A stretch of 64,000 nt of DNA from Fibrisoma montanum (GTDB taxonomy: Bacteria > Bacteroidota > Bacteroidia > Cytophagales > Spirosomataceae), in the NCBI RefSeq assembly GCF_003583365.1, contig NZ_QXED01000005.1:434001-498000 (forward strand), read 5' to 3'. The translations under genes and the position numbers were made by a program. Shown piece after piece: positions 29,853 through 38,154 of this stretch; within the stretch, counting starts at the first letter, position 1; each line of letters begins with the position of its first letter. The notes beneath the pieces are model-generated. The model was not told where the DNA came from and made no database searches. It worked only from the letters and a program-made list of their open reading frames with translations.

Positions 29853-31523
29853 ATGAATGCTGTTAAACGTGAAACGTCGGCTGGCTCTTCAACGTCCATC
29901 TGGGAGGCCTTCCGGGTAAATATGTTTCGGGCGGTCTGGACGGCGGCCTTTATCTCAAATATTGGGACCTGGATGCAGAACACCGCCGGGGTGTGGCTGC
30001 TGACGACCCTGTCGGGCTCGTCGGTGCTGGTTGCGCTGATGCAAACGGCCACCAGCCTGCCGGTTTTTCTGCTCAGTATACCGGCCGGGGTCATTGCCGA
30101 TCTGCTGGACCGCCGTCGGCTCCTGCTCACCACGCAGATTTTCATGGCTACGGCGGCCCTGATACTGGCCATCACAACCCTGCTGGGCGTATCGACAAGC
30201 TGGTCGGTGCTGGGGCTGACGTTCATACTCGGCATCGGGGCCGCGTTCAACGCCCCGGCCTGGCAGACCGTCGCGTCGGAGATCGTTCCCCGCCCCCTGC
30301 TGCCGGCCGCCCTGACGCTCAATGGCGTCAGCATCAACGCGGCCCGGGCGGTGGGTCCGGCGGTGGGCGGACTGATTATCGCGTATTACTCGCCGGGCTA
30401 CGTTTTTCTGCTCAACAGCCTGTCGTTTGCCGGTACGTGCTGGGTGCTGTACCGCTGGAAACGCCAGCCTCTCCAGACGGACCTGCCCGCTGAAACCTTC
30501 GTGAGTGCGCTTCGGGCGGGTATCCGGTACGTCCAGTTTTCGCCTTCTATCTACGCCATCATGATCCGGGCATCGGCGTTTACGTTCGGAGCCAGTGCGT
30601 TGTGGGCGCTGCTGTCGCTGGTGATTGCCCAGAAGTTCCGGCTTGATTCGGGAACCTACGGGCTAATGCTGTCGTGTCTGGGAGCCGGAGCCGTGTCGGG
30701 CGCTTTGTTCATGGATTACATCCGTCGGCTGCTGACAACCAACCGACGCATACTTGTTGGGATTATCGGCTTTGCCTTGTCCACCCTGGCGCTCGGGGTA
30801 CTACCGTCCGTAACGTTCCTGTATCCCATCCTGTTTCTGGCGGGCATCTGCTGGCTGCTGTCGCTGACGAGTTTCAACGTAGCGGTGCAGCTGAATCTGC
30901 CGAAGTGGGTACAGGCCCGGGTACTGAGCATCTACCTGCTGGTGTTTCAGGGGGGCATGGCGTTCGGCAGTCTTTGGTGGGGAAGTGTGGCCAGTCGCTT
31001 CGGCCTGGAAACGGCCCTGATCGGGGCGGCCGGCTGGTTACTGCTCAGTACGCTGCTGGCCATTCCGTTTCCACTCCGGCAGGCCGAGAAACTGAACCTG
31101 GCTCCGGCCGGAACCTGGTCGAACCCCGAGAACCACGCCAACGTCGATGCCGACGACGGACCGGTGGTTGTTATGATCGAGTACCTGGTTGATCCGGGTC
31201 GGGTACCGGCGTTCCTCAAAGCCATTGAAAAACTGAAGCAGGTGCGCCTGCGCGATGGTGCCCTGCGTGCCGGGGTGTTTACGGACATTGCGCGGCCAGA
31301 GCGGCAGGTCGAATTTTTTACGGTTACGTCCTGGGGCGAACACCTGCGCCAGCACCAGCGCTTCACGCTGGAGGATGTGGCGGTTGAACAGACCGTTCGG
31401 CAGTTTCACTTTGGTCCGAATCCGCCGGCCGTTACGCATTTCGTAGCGCGTACGGATAAATTCACCGACATGCCCGTACCGCTCCCGACCACCGGAACAG
31501 CCGCTACGCTGGAAGGGCAGTAG
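29853..31523 (+). CDS. MFS exporter (MFS_3/EntS-like) with C-terminal ferredoxin-like domain
   Basis: About 556 residues from the ATG at 29853. The frame extends to 29754, but the extension is unlike protein. Twelve membrane segments: FRAVWTAAFISNIGTWMQNTAGVWLL opens the family, and VIADLLDRRRLLL is the A-like motif. From about residue 430 a soluble tail of 100 residues has VVVMIEYLVDPGRVPAFLKAI and AGVFTDIARPERQVEFFTVTSWGEHLRQHQR, resembling a dimeric alpha-beta barrel (antibiotic-biosynthesis-monooxygenase fold). This two-part build is known in the MFS_3 family. The exported compound is unknown. Divergent from the PAS kinase gene, sharing a gap of about 280 bases. Confidence 0.85.
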   Translation: MNAVKRETSAGSSTSIWEAFRVNMFRAVWTAAFISNIGTWMQNTAGVWLLTTLSGSSVLVALMQTATSLPVFLLSIPAGVIADLLDRRRLLLTTQIFMATAALILAITTLLGVSTSWSVLGLTFILGIGAAFNAPAWQTVASEIVPRPLLPAALTLNGVSINAARAVGPAVGGLIIAYYSPGYVFLLNSLSFAGTCWVLYRWKRQPLQTDLPAETFVSALRAGIRYVQFSPSIYAIMIRASAFTFGASALWALLSLVIAQKFRLDSGTYGLMLSCLGAGAVSGALFMDYIRRLLTTNRRILVGIIGFALSTLALGVLPSVTFLYPILFLAGICWLLSLTSFNVAVQLNLPKWVQARVLSIYLLVFQGGMAFGSLWWGSVASRFGLETALIGAAGWLLLSTLLAIPFPLRQAEKLNLAPAGTWSNPENHANVDADDGPVVVMIEYLVDPGRVPAFLKAIEKLKQVRLRDGALRAGVFTDIARPERQVEFFTVTSWGEHLRQHQRFTLEDVAVEQTVRQFHFGPNPPAVTHFVARTDKFTDMPVPLPTTGTAATLEGQ

Positions 31524-31536
31524 CCCGAAGGGAGTT

Positions 31537-32013
31537 TCAGGAAGCTTTGCTTTCCGGGTAAATTTTCTTGTGGTGAGCGAGTTGTTTCGCGTATTGCTCG
31601 GGCGTCAGAATGGCTTTGTATTTCTGAACCAGTTCGGATTCGACCTCCACGGCCAGGACCCGGAGCTTCTGCGCGTTCATACCCGACCGTTTCAGCTTTT
31701 TTACTCCTTCGTTAAACTTCACGGTTGCGTCGGTGATCAGCTGGCGGGCTTTGGGGAGCTGCTGATCCGTCAGGTTAAGGCGCTTTTTGTCCGCTTTTAC
31801 CACCGAGTTGACCACCATGCCGATGGTCGCGCCGTTGTTCAGCAGCACAAATTTTTGTTTCTCGACGGATTTGGCCGACGCGGCTGTCGTAGACTGGGGG
31901 GCCGATGGCCTGGCGGTCTGGGCTGGTTTGGCCGGGGCTGCCGGTTTGGTTTGCGAAAAGCCGCCGGTCGATACGCCGGCAACGATACTGAGGGCCAGAA
32001 AAAGCAATTTCAT
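31537..32013 (-). CDS. Secreted helical protein with LTxxQ-like motifs
   Basis: 158 residues from the ATG at 32013; the longer frame to 32187 lacks a signal peptide. A signal peptide (FLALSIVAGVSTGGFSQ) leads into an Ala/Pro/Lys/Thr-rich linker and then an alpha-helical domain. This contains KRLNLTDQQLPKARQL and YKAILTPEQYAKQL, two LTxxQ-type motifs reminiscent of the Spy/CpxP periplasmic chaperone family. Function is otherwise unknown. It converges with the MFS exporter gene, and no partner gene is evident. Confidence 0.75.
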   Translation of the reverse strand: MKLLFLALSIVAGVSTGGFSQTKPAAPAKPAQTARPSAPQSTTAASAKSVEKQKFVLLNNGATIGMVVNSVVKADKKRLNLTDQQLPKARQLITDATVKFNEGVKKLKRSGMNAQKLRVLAVEVESELVQKYKAILTPEQYAKQLAHHKKIYPESKAS

Positions 32014-32196
32014 GAACGCAGAAAATTTGACCCGGCTAATATAACCCATTTCGCGAGTTGCCCGAAGCCACCCGCTCGAATTGATGGGTAGCCAAATCCG
32101 TGTCCGGACGTCAGTTCGCCAAAATGTTGGGGGCTGTGCAACAACTACTGCCATCTGGTACTCTTTTAAAGGCTTTCGGATTATCATTTGCTACAC

Positions 32197-32667
32197 ATGA
32201 AACCATACCTTCTGTTTGTATTAATCACAACAACGCTGGCTGCCCCGGCATGGGCTCAGTCAGACAAGGGTCAGATTCCCGCTGATTTTGTCAGGAACTA
32301 TTACCGGGCTTATGGCGGTCGGCCAACCAGTGAAAAACTCGCGCCGTTTTATGCCGACGATGTGCGGCTCGAAGATCCGACGTACTCGTTTGTTGGCGAA
32401 AACAAACAGGCGATCTTCGCCAACTTTGATTCGGCCAACCGGTATAACCAGTACGATTGGCAGGTGAGTCAGGTCATTACGCAGGGGAACGTGCTGGTTA
32501 CCGAAGGGCTGCTCAAGGCCAGGTATGACGATTTGCCCTACGAAATGCGCTTTGTAAATATCTTTCATTTCCGGGATGGGAAAATCATCCGGCAATACGA
32601 CTACTACGATAACAAAGACTACTTCAAGGTAATGGAGGAATGGAAGAAACGGCAGTCGAAACAGTAA
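32197..32667 (+). CDS. Secreted SnoaL/NTF2-like protein
   Basis: 156 residues. Signal peptide cleaved after PAWAQ. The rest fits the cone-shaped NTF2/SnoaL fold: FVRNYYRAYGG, LAPFYADDVRLEDPTYSFVGENKQAIFANF, VLVTEGLLKAR, FVNIFHFRDGKIIRQYDYYDNKDY. Such domains serve as small-molecule binding or isomerase scaffolds; no function can be assigned. The start is the ATG at 32197; a TTG three codons earlier is also in frame. A terminator-like hairpin follows the stop. Confidence 0.85.
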   Translation: MKPYLLFVLITTTLAAPAWAQSDKGQIPADFVRNYYRAYGGRPTSEKLAPFYADDVRLEDPTYSFVGENKQAIFANFDSANRYNQYDWQVSQVITQGNVLVTEGLLKARYDDLPYEMRFVNIFHFRDGKIIRQYDYYDNKDYFKVMEEWKKRQSKQ

Positions 32668-32698
32668 AACAGGGTAGCCCTTGGTTTCCTGCCAGTAC

Positions 32699-32734
32699 GT
32701 CAGCCCACTACCCGGATTTGGGTAATGGGCTGAC
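32699..32734 (+). terminator. Terminator-like hairpin after SnoaL-like gene
   Basis: GTCAGCCCACTACCC (32699-32713) pairs with GGGTAATGGGCTGAC (32720-32734) with one mismatch and a six-base loop. No strong T-tract follows. Confidence 0.6.
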
Positions 32735-33148
32735 AACGACACACATTACAATGTAGATGAACAGGAAGATGTGGATAGAAGTATGGCGTACTGATATACT
32801 TCATAGGTATATGCGGGCTGGACGGGTTCAGGTAACAGCTTCCGTGAAAAATTAAGAATAAACCGTCTGCTCACTGCCTGTCCGGTAAAAAGACACAACC
32901 TGTTTCCAACCGGGTAGATACCCTCGTGTCGGAGAACAGGCTGTGCAACAAGCGCCGGATTTTGCGTGTGGACGGAATCGGAAAGCGTTTGCCTCGGTAC
33001 GCCTTGGGGTCTTTTCCGGTCCGGCTCCAGGATGTGACTTTATAGCAACCAGTCGTATATGCGTTCACGTAGATCGGAGGTAACACCTGATCTTAAATTT
33101 TTTTGCAGGGCAGGCCAGCTTTCCCAACGGACGGATGCCCTGCGGAGC
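32735..33148. other. Gene-free stretch
   Basis: About 410 bases between the SnoaL-like gene and the metallopeptidase gene. A 71-codon minus-strand frame (32871-33086) has no signal, family motif or plausible composition, and I do not call it. A weak GCAGGGCA/TGCCCTGC pairing lies at about 33103-33142, just beyond the metallopeptidase stop. Confidence 0.5.
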
Positions 33149-34594
33149 CTATCCGCGAAACAGGGTATACGCTATCGTTAGGTCCAGGTTGTGCGACAGC
33201 ATACGGGGCGTCGGTGTGGCCCGGAACCGGATAAACTGGGGTTCGTAGCTGACGGCCAGTTTATAACCCCGGGGCAAAAACGTTTTCTTCAGCCATTCCA
33301 CGCCGAGCGAAAGCCGTGGACTCACCGAAAATTCCAGGGCTGGAACGTTGCCCGGGTCGATCACAACGGCGTTGTTCGTGTACGAGAGTTTGAGCGGAAT
33401 CCGGACGCTCGGGCCGAGGCCGACAAACCAGCCAAACCGGTTGACCGAGAACCCAGCTTCCTGCCGGCGGCTCGTCGGACTCCAGCTAACCCGCGGAAAG
33501 ACGGTGAGGTAACGTAAGGTGAAGTCTTCGATAAGCCGCTGGCTGTTACCATTGCCGAATAACGTACCGTAGCGCTGCTGCGACCAGGCCACGTCGCCCT
33601 CGAAACGCCAGGGCCGCTGCCACTGAAACCGGCTGACCGACAAACCCAGGTACAGGTTCGCGGCTTCGGCGGGCGAATACAGCAAGGCATCAACGGGGGC
33701 ACCGTTCAACTGAAACTGCGGCCGACCCGCCACGGTCAGTCCGGCTACCAGCCCAACGTCCCAGAACGGATGTTCGGAGCGCAACGCTACATAGGCAGCG
33801 CCGGCCGCATCGGCAAAGTACCCTGCTCGGGCGATGGTCTGCGGCCGGGCTTTGAGTTCGTTCCAGAACTGCTCCATAGCCCAGATGCGCTTGTCGAACG
33901 TCAGGTGGGTAGCCGATTCAACCGAAGATTTTGGGGCTCCTTTGCGTCTTGTGGGGGCAGGGGTGAAGTTTTGCCTGGGCACGTCGACGAACAAAGTGTC
34001 GTAACTATTCACCAGTTTCTGAAATTGAAACCGGGGGTCAGTGCGGAACAAATACCATAGTCCAAAAAAATCGGCTTCAATTTCCTGTGCCTGCGGACCG
34101 GCCAGCGCCAGTTGGGATAAGGCCCCCTTTTTGCCTTTTGTGTCCCGATTGTAGGCCCGGTCGAGGTCGATAAACGATTGGCGGCCATCGAGATGGCCCA
34201 GTACGTGATGACCAATTTCGTGAGCCAGTACGTGCTGATCAACCCAGGTCATGGGGGCATCTTTCTTCGTAATTCGGTTTAGATAATCATTGTTGTACGT
34301 AATGTAGCGCTCCATCCGCTCACAGATCAGAGCCGTCGGGATGGTGCATTTGGTTTCCTTGATTCGGATGGTTTCGGTGAATTTGAGATGAGCATACCGC
34401 TTCATGTCAGTAAGCATTTGCTCAACCCGTTTGATGGCTTCGGTTTCGTTGGGCAGAAAGCCCAGGTGGTTTGTCGGTAAATCTTCGCACCGGCACTGGG
34501 TGGCGAGTTGCGCATCGGCAGTGGGCGTCAGCAGAAACAGAAAGCCCCAAATAATCAGGGCGTAAACGACAGTGGTTGTGGATTGTCGAGACAT
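33149..34594 (-). CDS. Secreted gluzincin-type metallopeptidase fused to a beta-barrel-like domain
   Basis: 481 residues. Signal peptide to about residue 28 (PTADAQ). The N-terminal domain has the zinc site VLAHEIGHHVLGHLDG (His125, Glu126, His129) and a downstream EIEADFFGLWYLF (Glu171), the M48/gluzincin pattern of HExxH plus a Glu ligand. From about residue 255 the sequence changes to amphipathic strands (VGLVAGLTVAGRPQFQL, ANLYLGLSVSRFQW, WFVGLGPSVRIPLKLSY, AVSYEPQFIRFRATP) and ends LDLTIAYTLFRG with a near-terminal aromatic, suggesting an outer-membrane barrel. It overlaps the upstream anti-sigma-like gene by 40 bases, making it the last gene of the sigma operon. Confidence 0.75.
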   Translation of the reverse strand: MSRQSTTTVVYALIIWGFLFLLTPTADAQLATQCRCEDLPTNHLGFLPNETEAIKRVEQMLTDMKRYAHLKFTETIRIKETKCTIPTALICERMERYITYNNDYLNRITKKDAPMTWVDQHVLAHEIGHHVLGHLDGRQSFIDLDRAYNRDTKGKKGALSQLALAGPQAQEIEADFFGLWYLFRTDPRFQFQKLVNSYDTLFVDVPRQNFTPAPTRRKGAPKSSVESATHLTFDKRIWAMEQFWNELKARPQTIARAGYFADAAGAAYVALRSEHPFWDVGLVAGLTVAGRPQFQLNGAPVDALLYSPAEAANLYLGLSVSRFQWQRPWRFEGDVAWSQQRYGTLFGNGNSQRLIEDFTLRYLTVFPRVSWSPTSRRQEAGFSVNRFGWFVGLGPSVRIPLKLSYTNNAVVIDPGNVPALEFSVSPRLSLGVEWLKKTFLPRGYKLAVSYEPQFIRFRATPTPRMLSHNLDLTIAYTLFRG

Positions 34595-35196
34595 TCGCTT
34601 AGAAGACGGCGTGGTTGGTTAGGCGGTTGCACGTACAATTTTCGCTGGTCTGCGTTAAAAAGCAACTGTACCGGCTGCCATTGCGTCGTATCGCGTGAAT
34701 TTTTTAAATAAACCGTCAGCGTATCGCGGCAGAAGGTGTAGGTTTGAGGCTCCTGCTGGCGACTGTTTTCGAACCAGCGTAGCCAGACCGAACCGCCGTA
34801 GTCGTCATACCCTTTTGTAGTTTCGTCGAGCAGCAATCGTACATCGCGCTTCTCGGTCCTGACCAGTTCCGGGCCAGATGAACCGGTGATGGAAGGCCAC
34901 AGCAGCCAGGTGACCCAGCCGAGCAGCCCGGCCACACAGGCGGCCATGGCGTAGGTGTTCCAGGGCCGCGAACCGCCCGACAGGGGTCGTACGGTTGCGT
35001 CGGCTTCGGCCGCCTGTACCGCTTCCCACAGAAGCCGGTTTTTATCCTGCCGGGTCACCTGGGTCAGCATACGGTCCAGCTCAACGTCTTCCTGAAACGT
35101 TGGGTCGTCGCGCAGCAGGGCAAGATACTCCTGATATTCAGCATCAGTCAGCGTGCCCTGGCGGTGTTTTCGGATCAGTTGCTGGCGGTCGGTCAT
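34555..35196 (-). CDS. Single-pass membrane protein, anti-sigma-like (pair 2)
   Basis: 213 residues. The cytoplasmic N-terminus (RQQLIRKHRQGTLTDAEYQEYLALLRDDPTFQEDVELDRML) resembles the short helical sigma-binding region of anti-sigma proteins. There is one membrane segment (YAMAACVAGLLGWVTWLLW, about residues 82-100). The C-terminal half is outside the membrane and ends in beta-rich sequence. The start overlaps the stop of the sigma-like gene as ATGA (35193-35198), so translation is coupled. The role as that protein's anti-sigma is inferred from topology and coupling, not from a family match. The frame extends to 35244, inside the upstream gene. Confidence 0.65.
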   Translation of the reverse strand: MTDRQQLIRKHRQGTLTDAEYQEYLALLRDDPTFQEDVELDRMLTQVTRQDKNRLLWEAVQAAEADATVRPLSGGSRPWNTYAMAACVAGLLGWVTWLLWPSITGSSGPELVRTEKRDVRLLLDETTKGYDDYGGSVWLRWFENSRQQEPQTYTFCRDTLTVYLKNSRDTTQWQPVQLLFNADQRKLYVQPPNQPRRLLSECLDNPQPLSFTP

Positions 35197-36425
35197 CAGG
35201 CAGTGGCTAACTGGTGTTGCGAAGCGCCCCCTCCGCGGGCGCATTTTTTTAGTTTATCCAGGCTCCGTTTGTAGATGCCCTCCAGCGATTTAACCGATTT
35301 CTTCAGGCGGCTCGCCAGCGTTTCGAAGGGCACCGTGTCGCTGTAGTCATGGTCGTGGTGGGCGTAGATAATATCGCGTTCTTCCTGAGAGAGCGACGCC
35401 ATGCATTGGCGGAGTTTGGCGTATAGGTAGTCGTCCTCATCGGCGGCATCGTCCGTAGCAGGCAGATTGCCCGTGTCGGCGTCACCCACGGCCTCGTCTT
35501 CGTCGGCCGGCGGTTCGTTATCGCTGATGGGCTGTTTGTACAAACCGGTGAGCAGTTTCCAGATCGCCCGGCTTTGCTTCACGAATCCGATCAGGTACGT
35601 TGCCAGACCCGCATCCAGGTAAAACGAGTCGGGATTAGCCCGAAACCCCTCTACCTTCTGCATGAAGTCGAATTGCACCTTGCTCACAATGTCGTTGATT
35701 CCATTCAGCAATTCCGGCTCGGGTGGGCGTTCGTCGTCGATCACCCGCCGACGTATCCAGCCGCGTACGTTACCCAGGGCATCGTCGATGAAGGCCGCTT
35801 CGTTGGGTCCCCGGAACAAAAATACCCAGAAAGCCGACTGCTCAAAAAAATAGTCTTTGATGAGGGGAAAGCAGAGTTCGACCCGCTCTTCCCGCAGCCA
35901 GAATAAAGGTTCTTCTGATTGCTGCCGTTTGTACCGCGCTACAAAAGCCCGGAGGGTGCGTCGGGCCACAATCGGGAGGTCGTCGGGGTGGAGCAGCCGG
36001 ATGATGCGGTGATGGTGGGTGCCCTTCTGGCTGTTTTGCCAGTACGTAAGCCGTTTCTGGATGGCCAGTTGCAGGGATTTGTCGGCTGCGGCTGCCGCTT
36101 CGGGCGATACGTTGCTGAGTTGCTGCTTCCAGCGGCAGACCGTAATCAGCTCGTCCAGTACGGTTTCGTAGTGGGAAATGAAATACCGGTCGTCTTCCAG
36201 CAGCGTTTGAATTAGTCCGCACAGTTCAAAGAAAACAGTCGTGCGAAGCGGGCTATTGGCCGGGTTGTTCGGCGGAAGCCGACTGTCGAGCAGCGGGGCG
36301 AATGTGGCCCTGACCTGATTGCTGAACTCGCGTATTGACGCAGCGTCGGTGAGGTGGCGACCCTGCCTGACCAGCGCCTGAATGTCGGGTTTTCGGCGGG
36401 ACGAAAGAAAATCAAACAGGGCCAT
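35196..36425 (-). CDS. Divergent sigma-70-like protein with long N-terminal extension
   Basis: 409 residues. The last 70 residues form a region-4-like helix-turn-helix (MASLSQEERDIIYAHHDHDY, then FETLASRLKKSVKSLEGIYKRSLDKLKKC). Around residues 230-285, DIVSKVQFDFMQKVEGFR and TYLIGFVKQSRAIWKLL resemble sigma region 2. An acidic linker (about residues 295-330, many Asp/Glu/Ala) separates the two. The first 220 residues match nothing I recognise. No membrane segment. It is followed by an ATGA-coupled membrane protein. It is probably an alternative sigma factor or a sigma-like transcription regulator. Confidence 0.6.
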   Translation of the reverse strand: MALFDFLSSRRKPDIQALVRQGRHLTDAASIREFSNQVRATFAPLLDSRLPPNNPANSPLRTTVFFELCGLIQTLLEDDRYFISHYETVLDELITVCRWKQQLSNVSPEAAAAADKSLQLAIQKRLTYWQNSQKGTHHHRIIRLLHPDDLPIVARRTLRAFVARYKRQQSEEPLFWLREERVELCFPLIKDYFFEQSAFWVFLFRGPNEAAFIDDALGNVRGWIRRRVIDDERPPEPELLNGINDIVSKVQFDFMQKVEGFRANPDSFYLDAGLATYLIGFVKQSRAIWKLLTGLYKQPISDNEPPADEDEAVGDADTGNLPATDDAADEDDYLYAKLRQCMASLSQEERDIIYAHHDHDYSDTVPFETLASRLKKSVKSLEGIYKRSLDKLKKCARGGGASQHQLATA

Positions 36426-36461
36426 ACGTAGCTCGGGTGCGGATCGAATGAATGGCCGGGG

Positions 36462-37145
36462 TCAGTCCAGCCACTGAGCCAGTTTTATGCGCCACCAGAC
36501 TTTCCAGCGGTCGATGGGGTTGACGCTGTATTCACAATCGACGCAGCCGGTAAACTGATTGTACATGCGCTCGGCTTTGTCGGGTTGACCGCTTTTGAGG
36601 TAGGCCACGGCCAGGTGCCACTGTGCGGCTTCCCGAAAATACGGCCGGATGTCGGTGGCGGACAGGACCTGCTCAAAATTTTTGACCGCCAGCGCGTACT
36701 GCCCTTCCGTGAGGTGAGCCTGCCCATCAAAAAATTGCCCGAAAACCCGTTTCTGAACGGTCGCCGTGGTGTCGTCGGCGAGACTGCGCGTGACGCTCAG
36801 GTCATTTTCTGAGTCGGGGACCGTAATGGGGCTGAACGACAGGTACAGTACGAGCATCGCGGCCAGCGCGACGACACTCCCCAGCGAACGGGTGATTACC
36901 CGAAGCTGCCGGGTGCGTCGTCGGTCGCGAACCTGGAGCTGTCTGATCGTATCGATGGCCTGTTGTTCCAGAAAAGCTTCCTTCATCAGGTCGTGGGTGC
37001 GTTTTAAAAGGGTGACGTCGGTATCAAACGCCGGATCGGCCTGTCGTTCAGCCTCAACCACGGCGCGTTCATCGGCGGTCATCTGGCCGTTTAGATAGCG
37101 CTCAACCCAGTCGTGTTCGGCTTCTTTGTCGGTTGGTCGTTCCAT
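36462..37145 (-). CDS. Single-pass membrane anti-sigma-like protein with TPR (pair 1)
   Basis: 227 residues. Cytoplasmic part VERYLNGQMTADERAVVEAE with DPAFDTDVTLLKR is the usual anti-sigma N-terminal pattern (short helices, 'DP' turn). One membrane helix (LGSVVALAAMLVLYLSF, about residues 88-104). The outer part has tetratricopeptide-like helices (GQAHLTEGQYALAVKNFEQVL and AQWHLAVAYLKSGQPDKAERM) and a CVDC motif. The gene overlaps the upstream ECF sigma gene by 55 bases, so it is probably that sigma factor's membrane partner. Direct inhibition is inference. Confidence 0.7.
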   Translation of the reverse strand: MERPTDKEAEHDWVERYLNGQMTADERAVVEAERQADPAFDTDVTLLKRTHDLMKEAFLEQQAIDTIRQLQVRDRRRTRQLRVITRSLGSVVALAAMLVLYLSFSPITVPDSENDLSVTRSLADDTTATVQKRVFGQFFDGQAHLTEGQYALAVKNFEQVLSATDIRPYFREAAQWHLAVAYLKSGQPDKAERMYNQFTGCVDCEYSVNPIDRWKVWWRIKLAQWLD

Positions 37146-37717
37146 AGATTCGTTAATTTTTTCAGTTCCTGGATACAGCGGTATTTTCTGGTTTTGGCGT
37201 TATCGGCCGTACCTAAACCCAACTCATCGGCGATTTGCTCCATCGTCAGGTGATCGCGGTAGAAAGCCGTAAGCAGTTCACGGCAACGATCGCTCAACTG
37301 GTTGAACACCGCCCAGGCCGATTCTACTTCTTCGGCGTTCAGGTACAGTTGCTCCGGCGTGGGTGTGTCGGGGAGCATGGACTGTTCGCGGTCGTAGCGC
37401 TCAAAGCGGGCCGTCCGGTTTTTCCGAAGCTCCAGTTCCCGCAGCCACTTCGTCTGGGCGATGCCGTAGATGTAGGTCGTCACTTTCGTATCGCTGCGAA
37501 GCTGGTATTTACCATCCCAGACATTCTGCAGAAAAATCAGAATGACGTCCTGAAATAAATCGTTGGCATTGTCTTCATCGCCGTGCTGCCGGGTTACCAG
37601 CCGGGTAATGGGTTTCTGGCACTGATGATACAGAAACTGCACGATGGCGCGGGTAAGCCGTTCATCCTTAGTTAGTAGACCATCCACAAGTTCCTGATCG
37701 GTAAACGTTTTGGGCAT
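37091..37717 (-). CDS. ECF-type RNA polymerase sigma factor
   Basis: 208 residues from the ATG at 37717; the open frame to 37861 overlaps the divergent region and is rejected. Region 2: GDEDNANDLFQDVILIFLQN and TKVTTYIYGIAQTKWLRELE. Region 4: FNQLSDRCRELLTAFYRDHLTMEQIADELGL, followed by AKTRKYRCIQELKKL. It is first in a five-gene minus-strand operon with overlapping or closely spaced genes. It is divergent from a small lipoprotein gene (149-base shared gap). Its own operon is the likely first target of regulation. Confidence 0.9.
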   Translation of the reverse strand: MPKTFTDQELVDGLLTKDERLTRAIVQFLYHQCQKPITRLVTRQHGDEDNANDLFQDVILIFLQNVWDGKYQLRSDTKVTTYIYGIAQTKWLRELELRKNRTARFERYDREQSMLPDTPTPEQLYLNAEEVESAWAVFNQLSDRCRELLTAFYRDHLTMEQIADELGLGTADNAKTRKYRCIQELKKLTNLWNDQPTKKPNTTGLSAI

Positions 37718-37866
37718 AGCGGTGGGGCTGCTTTGTCTCTTTATGCGGTACCGACGGCTGAAAGTAACAGGTGTAAAAAAATATTTTTCAAAAAGCAAGG
37801 GAAAACGAAATGCCAGGGCGTAAAGCTGCGAATTCGGATGGGCCGGGTTCGTAAACCTCATGCTTT

Positions 37867-38046
37867 ATGCGTACTGCATTAAAAAACATCCTGGTAGTTG
37901 CCGCTTTGGCGACTACGTTTTCCCTGGTCAGTTGCCAGCCTGAGCCGGTTGAGCCCAAGTCAACCGTTAAGAAAATTCAAATTCCGTCTGAGTCGGTTCA
38001 ATCCGATGATGAAGACCAGCCACCGAAGTCAGGCTGGCCAAAATAA
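37867..38046 (+). CDS. Small lipoprotein, copy 1 of a tandem pair
   Basis: 59 residues: a short lipoprotein signal (KNILVVAALATTFSLVSC, acylated Cys about 23) and a 36-residue tail, PEPVEPKSTVKKIQIP then an acidic SDDEDQPPK. The first 164 bases differ from the copy at 38155 at only eight positions; the last few codons differ (SGWPK here). It is divergent from the sigma operon and followed by a perfect palindromic terminator. No known family. Given the lipobox it is probably tethered to a membrane. Confidence 0.75.
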   Translation: MRTALKNILVVAALATTFSLVSCQPEPVEPKSTVKKIQIPSESVQSDDEDQPPKSGWPK

Positions 38047-38050
38047 TGCT

Positions 38051-38100
38051 TAACAAATAATAAAAAAGCCTCTACGTAGAGGCTTTTTTATTATTTGTTA
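38051..38100. terminator. Perfect 50-bp palindrome, bidirectional terminator
   Basis: 38051-38075 is the exact reverse complement of 38076-38100. The centre CCTCTACGTAGAGG is flanked by A6 and T6 tracts, giving a classical intrinsic terminator on both strands, 4 bases after the stop of lipoprotein copy 1. The outer arms (TAACAAATAATAA) extend the pairing to 25 bp. Confidence 0.9.
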
Positions 38101-38154
38101 ACAAGGTCATTCATGTAATTTTTTAATTTTGGTTGTTATCAACTTCCCTATCTC

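Noticed and set aside
32871-33086. 71-codon minus-strand frame in the 32.7-33.1 kb gap
   Set aside because: No signal, family motif, start context or neighbour supports it.
37718-37861. 48-codon N-terminal extension of the ECF sigma gene
   Set aside because: The extension is not sigma-like and would use the divergent promoter region; the ATG at 37717 gives a normal ECF length.
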